Of a stretch of 6,386 bases of DNA, positions 1 through 5,554 are shown in pieces. The notes beneath the pieces are model-generated. The model saw only the letters and a program-made list of their open reading frames with translations, had not been told where the DNA came from and searched no databases. The translations under genes and the position numbers were made by a program. Each line of letters starts with the position of its first letter. The first letter of the stretch is position 1. This DNA is from Victivallaceae bacterium (GTDB lineage: Bacteria; Verrucomicrobiota; Lentisphaeria; Victivallales; Victivallaceae): positions 1 through 6,386 of the forward strand of contig JAQVVK010000121.1 in assembly GCA_028698975.1 (NCBI GenBank), written 5' to 3'.

Positions 1-1
1 C

Positions 2-1681
2 ACCCTCAGTTTGGCATGCAGTATGCGCAAGATGGCGCGCAGCAACTGCCTGATCCGCCGGCTTCACGCCGCCGAGACCATCGGCTGCGCGTCGGTCATC
101 TGCACCGACAAGACCGGCACGCTTACCATGAACCGCATGACCGTTGTCGATGCGTTCGGGCCGGCCGGTTCCGACGACTGGTTTGCCGAGGCCGCCGCGG
201 TAAACTCCACCGCCGAATTGAACGGCGACGAAGTGCTCGGCAATCCGACCGAGGGCGCATTGCTGCGTTTCATAAAAGAACGCGGCTTCGATTATGCCGA
301 CTTGCGCGGCAAAAATCAGGCGGTAAGACACTGGAATTTCTCCACCGAGACCAAATATATGGCCGTCGAACTCGCGTCCGGCCGGATGCACCTTAAAGGC
401 GCGCCGGAGATCGTGCTTGAGAAATGTGCCTTTGTGGAAACCGGTTCCGGCCCGCAAAGCCTTGACCCGGCCGGGCGCACCCGGATTCTTGACAAGATCA
501 GAAGCGAACAGGCCAAAGCCCGCCGCACTCTGGCTTTTGCCATGTCGGAAACCCCGGCCGATCCGGCCACCGCCAGTGAGCTTGTTTTTCTCGGATTCGT
601 CGCCATCTCCGACCCGGTGCGACCCGACGTGCCGGCGGCGGTCGCCGACTGCCGCGCCGCCGGGATCAAGGTCAAGATCGTGACCGGCGACACCGGCACC
701 ACCGCGGCGGAAATCGCCCGCGAGATCGGGCTTGACGCCGACGAAGTGATCGACGGACGCGACTTTGCCGAACTTGCTCCGGAGGCGGCGCAGACCACCG
801 CAGACCGTGTTTCGATCATCGCCAGAGCGCGGCCCGATGATAAACTCAAGCTGGTCAATCTGCTCAAGGCGCAGGGCGAGGTGGTCGCGGTCACCGGCGA
901 CGGCACCAACGATGCTCCGGCGTTGCACCACGCCGACGTCGGAGTCGCCATGGGGTTGACCGGCACCGCCATAGCCCGAGAGGCTTCGGACATAATTTTG
1001 CTCGACGATTCTTTCCGCAGTATCGTAAACGCCGTACTGTGGGGTCGGTCGCTTTACCTCAACATCCAGCGGTTTCTGGTTTTTCAGCTTACCATCAATC
1101 TGGCGGCGGCGGTCATCGCCTTTTCCGGACCGTTTTTCGGGGTGGCAATGCCGTTCACCGTTATACAGATGCTGTGGATAAATCTTATTATGGACACCTT
1201 TGCGGCATTGGCTCTGGCCATGGAGCCGCCGACAGCGGAGGTGATGCAAAACCCGCCGCGCCAACCGGCAAGTTTCATCGTCACACCGGCCATGGCGCGG
1301 CAAATCGCGGCGACCGCGCTGCTCTTTGTCGGGGTGTTCTTCGCACTGCTGCTTGCGTGGAAACGCGACGGGCTGGACAAGCGGGAACTCTCCATAATCT
1401 TCTCGGGATTTGTCTTTTTGCAAATATGGAACCTGCTTAACGTAAGGGCGTTCGGCTCGATCAAATCGATGCTGACCACCCCGCCGCACAACCCGGTGTT
1501 TTTCTGGATCGTCGTCGGTATTGCGGCAGGCCAGATCGCCATAACCCAATTGGGCGGCGCGGTGTTTCGCACCACTCCGCTGGACTGGCAGACCTGGGTT
1601 GCCATCGCGGTGGCGACTTCGGCCGTTTTCTGGGCGGGCGAACTTCACCGGCTGATCCGGCGACTTCGGGCGAAACGATAG
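2..1681 (+). CDS. Calcium-translocating P-type ATPase, PMCA (type IIB) family, 5'-truncated by the window edge
   Basis: ATP-driven Ca2+ export pump of the inner membrane, C-terminal ~560 residues only. The frame is open from base 2, and the upstream residues TLSLACSMRKM match the segment after M4 in this family, so the actuator domain and M1-M4 lie outside the window. Counting TTG at 11 as residue 1: phosphorylated Asp33 in DKTGTL, GNPTEGALL (77-85), KGAPE of the nucleotide-binding domain (129-133), DPVRPD (201-206), and the hinge TGDGTNDAPA (295-304). Six hydrophobic segments follow (about 352-372, 380-402, 430-450, 461-480, 496-513, 527-545), fitting M5-M10. M6 reads NLIMD (391-395) and M5 reads QLTIN (359-363). 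This keeps the SERCA site II residues Asn796 and Asp800 but has Ala where SERCA has Glu771, the PMCA pattern of one Ca2+ per cycle. The protein ends 11 residues after M10, so it has no calmodulin-binding tail. The family call is firm; the metal is inferred from M5/M6. Confidence 0.93.
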   Translation, partial: TLSLACSMRKMARSNCLIRRLHAAETIGCASVICTDKTGTLTMNRMTVVDAFGPAGSDDWFAEAAAVNSTAELNGDEVLGNPTEGALLRFIKERGFDYADLRGKNQAVRHWNFSTETKYMAVELASGRMHLKGAPEIVLEKCAFVETGSGPQSLDPAGRTRILDKIRSEQAKARRTLAFAMSETPADPATASELVFLGFVAISDPVRPDVPAAVADCRAAGIKVKIVTGDTGTTAAEIAREIGLDADEVIDGRDFAELAPEAAQTTADRVSIIARARPDDKLKLVNLLKAQGEVVAVTGDGTNDAPALHHADVGVAMGLTGTAIAREASDIILLDDSFRSIVNAVLWGRSLYLNIQRFLVFQLTINLAAAVIAFSGPFFGVAMPFTVIQMLWINLIMDTFAALALAMEPPTAEVMQNPPRQPASFIVTPAMARQIAATALLFVGVFFALLLAWKRDGLDKRELSIIFSGFVFLQIWNLLNVRAFGSIKSMLTTPPHNPVFFWIVVGIAAGQIAITQLGGAVFRTTPLDWQTWVAIAVATSAVFWAGELHRLIRRLRAKR

Positions 1682-1696
1682 GCGGCTAGGCAAAAC

Positions 1697-2281
1697 ATGA
1701 ATGATTTTGAAAAAATTGCGGCGGATAACCAACGCACCGCGCACGAACTCATCAAAGCAAGCGGAGTACGCGCTGCATGGCAAAGCGTCGGAGCCGAGGT
1801 GCATTTGGTCGGTTCATTGGCGACGGGGCTGCTTGCCAAGCACCGCGACATTGATTTTCACATCTACACCGACACGCTCGAACCGGAGTCAAGTTTCAAG
1901 GCAATTTCAAAGATTTGCGCCACTTCGGCGGCGACCCGGCTCGACTACCGCAATCTTGCCAACACCGAGGAGGATTGCCTTGAGTGGCATGTCTGGTATA
2001 AATGGCTCGACCGCGAGTGGCAGATCGACATGATCCAAATCCGGCGGGGGTCACGCTTCTACGGTTACTTTGAGCGCGTTGCGGAGCGGATCAACGCCGT
2101 GCTGACCACGGAAACCCGACGCGCCATACTTGAGCTGAAATGTCTCACCCCGGAAACCGAGCACATCATGGGCATCGAGTATTATCAGGCGGTGATTGCC
2201 GATGGTGTGCGAAGCTATCCGGAATTCACCGCGTGGCGCAAAGCCCACCCGGTGACCGGCATCGTCACCTGGATGCCCTGA
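1697..2281 (+). CDS. Small nucleotidyltransferase-fold protein, substrate unknown
   Basis: Predicted soluble 194-residue cytoplasmic protein of the DNA polymerase beta-like nucleotidyltransferase superfamily. The signature is visible: VGS (38-40) starting the nucleotide-binding helix, then RDIDFHIY (50-57) with Asp51 and Asp53, and a probable third metal ligand, Asp111, in WQIDMIQI (108-115). All three carboxylates are present, so it looks catalytically competent. The C-terminal part (about 140-194) is mostly helical and ends in WMP. It contains the stretch EYYQAVIADGVRSYPEF (161-177), which is unlikely to be catalytic. There is no signal peptide or membrane segment. The ATG at 1697 follows an AGG (1688-1690) at 6 nt spacing. 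The gap to the ATPase stop is only 15 bp, which suggests co-transcription. The product could be a stand-alone nucleotidyltransferase acting on a small molecule such as an aminoglycoside-like sugar, or on RNA; nothing here decides. No partner HEPN/antitoxin gene is adjacent, which argues against a MntA/HepT-type toxin pair. Confidence 0.8.
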   Translation: MNDFEKIAADNQRTAHELIKASGVRAAWQSVGAEVHLVGSLATGLLAKHRDIDFHIYTDTLEPESSFKAISKICATSAATRLDYRNLANTEEDCLEWHVWYKWLDREWQIDMIQIRRGSRFYGYFERVAERINAVLTTETRRAILELKCLTPETEHIMGIEYYQAVIADGVRSYPEFTAWRKAHPVTGIVTWMP

Positions 2282-2316
2282 AACCGTTTTTCCCGCCAAA
2301 AAGAGAGTAACACAGG

Positions 2317-2345
2317 GTGAAGTTTTCACGATCATGCGCTATATT
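2317..2345 (+). promoter_or_regulatory. Possible weak sigma70-type promoter for the MATE/hydrolase pair
   Basis: TATATT at 2340-2345 matches the -10 consensus at 5 of 6 positions. With a 17-bp spacer, the -35 position would be GTGAAG (2317-2322), only 3 of 6. Transcription would then begin near 2352, directly before the inverted repeats at 2359-2377. Short matches like this arise easily by chance. The placement in the only intergenic gap is the main support. Confidence 0.25.
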
Positions 2346-2393
2346 AATGTCTCGTCATGCCATAATGGCGACGCCATGAAAGATTTTTTATGA
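2334..2393 (+). other. Possible 19-codon leader ORF overlapping the MATE start (ATGA)
   Basis: Reading from ATG 2334 gives the 19-residue peptide MRYINVSSCHNGDAMKDFL, ending at TGA 2391-2393, which overlaps the MATE ATG (2390) as ATGA. Two still shorter ORFs feed into the same chain: ATG 2357 stops at TAA 2363-2365, overlapping ATG 2365 (TAATG), and ATG 2365 stops at TGA 2377-2379, overlapping the in-frame internal ATG 2376. The nearest SD-like sequence, AGGGTGA at 2314-2320, sits 13 nt before ATG 2334, longer than usual. It may be a translational-coupling leader, but chance is the more likely explanation without conservation data. Confidence 0.15.
2359..2377. repeat. Interleaved short inverted repeats upstream of the MATE start
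   Basis: The sequence contains GCCAT (2359-2363), A, ATGGC (2365-2369), then GA, then CGCCAT (2372-2377). The central ATGGC(G) is the reverse complement of the elements on both sides. ATGGCG-A-CGCCAT (2365-2377) is a perfect 13-bp palindrome, and GCCAT-A-ATGGC (2359-2369) is a perfect 11-bp palindrome. In DNA this could be a repressor operator. In RNA the central element could pair with only one flank at a time (5-bp stem with a GAC loop downstream, or a 3-bp stem with a 5-nt loop upstream), 12 nt before the MATE ATG. The symmetry is directly seen; the function is inferred. Confidence 0.4.
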
Positions 2394-3778
2394 AACACCG
2401 CAAAAGTCAATTTCTGTCAAATGACGGCAGTATCATTGAGATTCTCAAGATTGCCCTGCCGCTGATTTTGTCATCGTCGTGCCACGCCGTAAACATGTTT
2501 ACCGACCGGCTCATGCTGACCCGCTACTCGCAGGCTTCGGCTGCCGCCGCGTTGACCAGCGGGCTGACCAACTTCACCATACAATGCTTTTTCATCGGAG
2601 CGGTCGGATACGCCGGGACCTTTGTCGCCCAGTATTCAGGAGCCAACAAACCGCTGCGGGTCGGCTCCGCCGTCTGGCAGGGGATTTTCCTCGCATTGCT
2701 GGGAGGGTTGTTCATGATCGGCAGCTATTTCTGGTCGCCGTATCTGTTTCGCGCCCTCGGCCACAGCGAGGAAGTCACTCATCAGGAAATCGTCTACTTT
2801 CAGATTCTGTCGATCGGCGCGGTGTTCATTTTGGTCATGCAGGCCCTATCCTGCTTCTGGAGCGGCCGGGGCAAAACCACCATGGTGCTGGCCGTATCAA
2901 TACTGGTCACCTGCTTGAACCTGCCATTCAACTACATGCTTATATACGGCAAGTTCGGCTGCCCGGAGCTGGGTATCGCCGGAGCCGCGTGGGGGACTAT
3001 CCTCGCCGCCATAGGCGGTATGCTGATCTATGCAATCGGGTTCTTCGGGCTGAAAAGCGCGCGCCGTCACTTTGGCACCTGCTCGCACATTTGGGATTGG
3101 AGTTTGTTCAAACGCATGGTGCGCTTCGGTTCGCCCAACGGGGTGCAACTACTGCTCGATCTATCCGCCTTCAACGTATTCATCATCGTGCTGTCGCTTT
3201 ACGGCGTAACGGTTCAGGAGGCTTGCAGCATCGTCTTCGGCATCAACAATCTGGCGTTTTGTCCGATTCTGGGCATCGGCATGACCGCCTCCATTCTGGT
3301 CGGCCAATCGGTCGGAGCACACGATATACCGCACGCCAAACGCTCGGTACGCAGCGCACGTCATCTGATGTTTATTTACATGTCGATTATGATCCTGCTG
3401 TTTTCGGTCTTCCCGCAAATCGTGTTGGAGCCGTTCACCCGGGTCAACGACCCCGCTCAGCAGGAAGTAATGCGTATTGCCCGTATCATGCTGCTGTTTA
3501 TCGCCGCGTATCTCTTCGGCGACGGTCTCGCGCTGATCTACAGCAACGCGGTAAGAGGAGCCGGCGACACCCGCTACATGATGTGGCTGACCATTGTCAT
3601 GGCTTGGGGTGCATTTGCCATACCGTGTATCATACTGCGTATTTTCGATTTTTCGTTTTGGGCGTTGTGGTACTGCCTTTCGGCCTATGTACTGATTTTC
3701 GGCCTGCTCTGCTACCGCCGCTATCGCGGCGGTAAATGGACCACCATGCAGGTGATCGAGCCGGAGGTGATCGAGTGA
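2390..3778 (+). CDS. MATE-family multidrug/cation efflux transporter (NorM-like)
   Basis: Inner-membrane antiporter of the MATE family, expected to export organic cations or other small molecules using a Na+ or H+ gradient. The 462 residues are of normal family length, with twelve hydrophobic segments in two six-helix halves (first about 15-35, last about 422-441). Family signatures seen: MFTDRLML in helix 1 (36-43), VAQYSGA (79-85), NYMLIYGKFGCPELGIAGAA (181-200), VGQSVGA (304-310) and RGAGDT (389-394). Asp39, Asp257 and Asp378 line up by eye with the cation-binding Asp36, Glu255 and Asp371 of Vibrio cholerae NorM, the second as a conservative Glu-to-Asp change. ATG 2390 is the only reasonable start: the frame is closed by TAA at 2363-2365 and there is no other start codon between. 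The SD is weak (GAAAGA at 2378-2383). The gene runs directly into the hydrolase gene. The substrate cannot be read from the sequence. Confidence 0.93.
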   Translation: MKHRKSQFLSNDGSIIEILKIALPLILSSSCHAVNMFTDRLMLTRYSQASAAAALTSGLTNFTIQCFFIGAVGYAGTFVAQYSGANKPLRVGSAVWQGIFLALLGGLFMIGSYFWSPYLFRALGHSEEVTHQEIVYFQILSIGAVFILVMQALSCFWSGRGKTTMVLAVSILVTCLNLPFNYMLIYGKFGCPELGIAGAAWGTILAAIGGMLIYAIGFFGLKSARRHFGTCSHIWDWSLFKRMVRFGSPNGVQLLLDLSAFNVFIIVLSLYGVTVQEACSIVFGINNLAFCPILGIGMTASILVGQSVGAHDIPHAKRSVRSARHLMFIYMSIMILLFSVFPQIVLEPFTRVNDPAQQEVMRIARIMLLFIAAYLFGDGLALIYSNAVRGAGDTRYMMWLTIVMAWGAFAIPCIILRIFDFSFWALWYCLSAYVLIFGLLCYRRYRGGKWTTMQVIEPEVIE

Positions 3779-3780
3779 AC
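3751..3780 (+). repeat. 15-nt imperfect tandem duplication at the MATE 3' end
   Basis: GGTGATCGAG occurs at 3751-3760 and again at 3766-3775, a period of 15 bp. It gives the repeated C-terminal residues VIEPEVIE in the MATE protein. The second copy carries the Shine-Dalgarno sequence and the first base of the GTG start codon of the next gene, so the duplication may have created the coupled start. Confidence 0.6.
3763..3770 (+). promoter_or_regulatory. Strong ribosome binding site that fixes the hydrolase start
   Basis: GGAGGTGA at 3763-3770 is a near-perfect anti-16S match and lies 7 nt (measured from GGAGG) before GTG 3775. It is inside the MATE coding sequence. It selects GTG 3775 over the in-frame upstream ATG at 3736, which would add 13 residues (DHHAGDRAGGDR and neighbours) unlike an alpha/beta hydrolase N-terminus. 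Confidence 0.8.
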
Positions 3781-4461
3781 CCGCCGGCCGATTTTGTACT
3801 CGTACACGGAGCGTGGCACGGCAGTTGGAGCTTTGAACGCGTGAAACCCTATCTCGAAGTTGCCGGGCATCGGGTGTTCACCCCGGATCTTACCGGTCTG
3901 GGCAAGCGGCAGCACGAGTTCCGCGCCGACATCAGGCTGGAAACCCACATCCGCGACATTGCCACGTTCATTGAGCAGCATCAGCTTGACCGGATCATAC
4001 TCTGCGGCCACTCTTACGGCGGCCTGCTGATCTCGGCGATAGCCGACCGTATGCCGGAGCGGGTCGCCGCGCTGGTCTATTTAGACGCATTTGTACTGGA
4101 AAACGGCGAAAACCTCGCCCGTCTCATTCGCCGGGAGAAAAATGGCGGTCTGCCGCCGCTTCCGGCCGCATATTTCGGCGTCGCGTCAGCCGCCGACGCT
4201 GCCATGATCGACTCGCGCTGTACTCCGCAACCGGCTCTTACCTGGCGCGACCCGATCAAACTTGCCGCACCGGTTGGTTCACGCTGCCGCCGGGTCGTCT
4301 ATGTACGGGCCGACGGCTGGCCGCCGACCATGTCGCCGTCGGAAGAGCGGGCGCGGGAGCGGGGCTGGCACATCGTCCATTTGCCTTGCGGTCATGAAAT
4401 GATGCAGGATATGCCGGAAGCAACCGCCCGGATACTGCTGGATGCGGCGCAACCGTATTGA
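3775..4461 (+). CDS. Alpha/beta hydrolase, methylesterase/hydroxynitrile-lyase-like
   Basis: Predicted cytoplasmic 228-residue alpha/beta-hydrolase-fold enzyme, probably an esterase. Numbered from GTG 3775: FVLVHGAWHGSW (7-18) is the first strand plus oxyanion-hole HG motif; FTPDLTGLGKR (35-45) is typical of the EstC/MES/HNL branch; nucleophile Ser80 lies in GHSYGG (78-83); YLDAF (102-106) follows; the likely acid is Asp180 in YVRADGW (176-182); and His207 lies in CGHEMMQDMPE (205-215). The triad therefore looks complete. The lid region (about 107-160) is short, as is usual in this branch, whose members cleave small ester or cyanohydrin substrates. There is no signal peptide. GTG 3775 overlaps the MATE stop TGA (3776-3778), implying translational coupling and a related role, perhaps hydrolysis of a compound the pump also handles. 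Alternatives such as haloperoxidase-like or lactone-hydrolase activity cannot be excluded. Confidence 0.88.
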   Translation: MNPPADFVLVHGAWHGSWSFERVKPYLEVAGHRVFTPDLTGLGKRQHEFRADIRLETHIRDIATFIEQHQLDRIILCGHSYGGLLISAIADRMPERVAALVYLDAFVLENGENLARLIRREKNGGLPPLPAAYFGVASAADAAMIDSRCTPQPALTWRDPIKLAAPVGSRCRRVVYVRADGWPPTMSPSEERARERGWHIVHLPCGHEMMQDMPEATARILLDAAQPY

Positions 4462-4466
4462 CGTCA
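4459..4466. other. Convergent stop codons within palindrome TGACGTCA
   Basis: The hydrolase stop TGA (4459-4461, + strand) and the holA stop TGA (4464-4466, - strand) are separated by CG only, forming the perfect 8-bp palindrome TGACGTCA. No hairpin followed by a T-run lies on either side, so transcripts from both directions probably run into the opposing gene or end by a factor-dependent route. Confidence 0.7.
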
Positions 4467-5543
4467 CCCCCGGACAGAGCGCGAACAAAGTTTGATTACC
4501 AGCTCTTCAAGGATCATTCGGCGGTCTCCGCCGCTGGAGACCAAAGCCCGGCTGGCGTTGCGCACCAGCGTCAGAGCGGCCGCCAGCCCGGAGTCGGAAT
4601 ACCCCGCCGCGCTTTCGCACATCTTAAACGCACGATAGGGGTGCGCTTTAAGCAACGGGTTGTCGGCAAACTTTTCGCGAATCCCGGCCGGGATCGAGTC
4701 GAACATGCCGGAACCGATCCGGGTGACCCCCAGTTCGCGCATCTGCATACGGGTGCGCGCCAGACGCTGAAATTCGTTGGACAACGCCGCCAGCATGCGC
4801 ATTTCCACCTCGCCCTCCCGCAACAGGACATCGAGCAATTCCAAAGCCCGGTCGGTGCGTCCGGCATGGATGGCCTCGGTAAACGCCCAGCTCACCGTTT
4901 CGGGGGTGCGACTGCACACCGCCTGACAATCTTCGAGTGTGATTCGCGGCGAATCATCGACATAACAGCAGAGTTTTTCCAACTCATTGGCCAACGTGCC
5001 TGAGTCCCCGCCGAGCGTGCCGGCGAGAAACTGCGCCGCCGCCCCGTCAATACTCTTGCCGTGGCGTTCACACCAATCGCGGATATTAAGCCGACGCTCG
5101 TCGGCGAACTTGCGGTCGCTCACTTTGAGCGAACTTATGATCTCAATCCCGCCCCCCGCCTGCTTCCACGCCTTGACCGCCGCCGTGCGCTGATCCAAAC
5201 CGGGGCCGTCGATCAAAACATCCATATCGTCGGGGAGTTTCTTCGAAAGCATTGCTGAAATTTCGGCGGCCGCGCCCTCAACATCTTTGCCGCAAAGCAG
5301 CGCGAGGTCAGTAAAATGGCGGAGCCATACCAATTTTCGCGGAGTAAGAAACGGCGGGGTTCGCAGCGAATCCAGAAACGCGCCCAACACCGCCCCGGGC
5401 GAGAGATCGGGCGAATCTCCGGATATGATGTCCGCGGCCGGATTGTCGTCGATCACGCCGCCCGCCAGTTCGCAGGCCACGTCGCGGCTGCGATCCTTGA
5501 CCGCAAAATCATCGTCTCCTGAAATTATCGCCAGTCTGCCCAT
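4464..5543 (-). CDS. holA: DNA polymerase III delta subunit (clamp loader)
   Basis: Delta subunit of the DNA polymerase III clamp loader, which opens the beta sliding clamp during loading. From ATG 5543 it has 359 residues, near the usual ~340. Features, numbered from ATG 5543: N-terminal LAIISGDDDFAVKD (4-17), the family's 'G-D-D-x-x' opening without a working Walker A; RTPPFLTPRKLVWLRHF (61-77), matching the beta-clamp-contacting segment that in E. coli carries Leu73-Phe74; the linker/middle motif LANELEKLCCY (184-194), very typical of delta; and an all-helical C-terminal collar domain (about 215-355) with NPLLKAHPYRAFK (295-307). Start choice: ATG 5543 is preceded by GAGTGG at 5 nt; a GTG at 5552, directly abutting the upstream stop, would add three residues and has no SD. 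The upstream gene ends at 5553, so the two genes form an operon. The family is recognised by overall pattern; the sequence is divergent from E. coli. Confidence 0.88.
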   Translation of the reverse strand: MGRLAIISGDDDFAVKDRSRDVACELAGGVIDDNPAADIISGDSPDLSPGAVLGAFLDSLRTPPFLTPRKLVWLRHFTDLALLCGKDVEGAAAEISAMLSKKLPDDMDVLIDGPGLDQRTAAVKAWKQAGGGIEIISSLKVSDRKFADERRLNIRDWCERHGKSIDGAAAQFLAGTLGGDSGTLANELEKLCCYVDDSPRITLEDCQAVCSRTPETVSWAFTEAIHAGRTDRALELLDVLLREGEVEMRMLAALSNEFQRLARTRMQMRELGVTRIGSGMFDSIPAGIREKFADNPLLKAHPYRAFKMCESAAGYSDSGLAAALTLVRNASRALVSSGGDRRMILEELVIKLCSRSVRG

Positions 5544-5548
5544 ATTCG

Positions 5549-5554
5549 CCACTC
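5549..5554 (-). promoter_or_regulatory. SD-like sequence supporting the ATG 5543 start of holA
   Basis: On the - strand GAGTGG (5554 down to 5549) lies 5 nt before ATG 5543 and overlaps the stop codon of the upstream gene. This placement is typical of coupled translation. The match to the consensus is only partial, so the GTG at 5552 remains possible. Confidence 0.35.

Larger units (their letters stand above)
2282..2389. other. Intergenic leader between nucleotidyltransferase and MATE genes
   Basis: This 108-bp stretch is the only sizeable non-coding DNA in the window. It is more AT-rich than its surroundings. It holds a weak promoter-like pair, interleaved inverted repeats and several very short ORFs chained by overlapping stop/start codons (described separately). 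A 5-bp TTTTT/AAAAA pairing around 2287-2302 is too weak to be an intrinsic terminator for the upstream genes. The region is the natural place for control of the MATE/hydrolase pair. Confidence 0.6.

Noticed and set aside
316..993. A 225-codon open frame antisense to the ATPase gene
   Set aside because: The product is Ser/Ala-rich low complexity, mirroring GC-rich codons of the sense gene, with no motif or start signal.
1697..2281. Nucleotidyltransferase as part of a MNT/HEPN toxin-antitoxin pair
   Set aside because: No HEPN-like small gene lies on either side; neighbours are a Ca2+ ATPase and, after 108 bp, a MATE pump. The protein is also longer than typical minimal MNT antitoxins.
2286..2303. 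Possible terminator GTTTTT/AAAAAG after the nucleotidyltransferase gene
   Set aside because: The stem would be almost wholly A-U pairs with no following U-tract, so it would not act as an intrinsic terminator.
2479..3735. A 418-codon open frame on the + strand, entirely within the MATE gene in another frame
   Set aside because: Its product is rich in Arg and His, has no domain pattern and no suitable SD, while the overlapping frame encodes an unmistakable MATE transporter. Long open shadow frames are common in GC-rich genes.
3736..3774. Upstream ATG start (3736) for the hydrolase
   Set aside because: The added 13 residues do not resemble the family, and GTG 3775 has a near-consensus SD at proper spacing and a family-typical N-terminus.
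4458..5003. A 181-codon + strand frame antisense to holA
   Set aside because: It is a shadow: composition is rich in Gly/Arg/Gln/His with no domain pattern, and the antisense holA reading is clearly a real protein.
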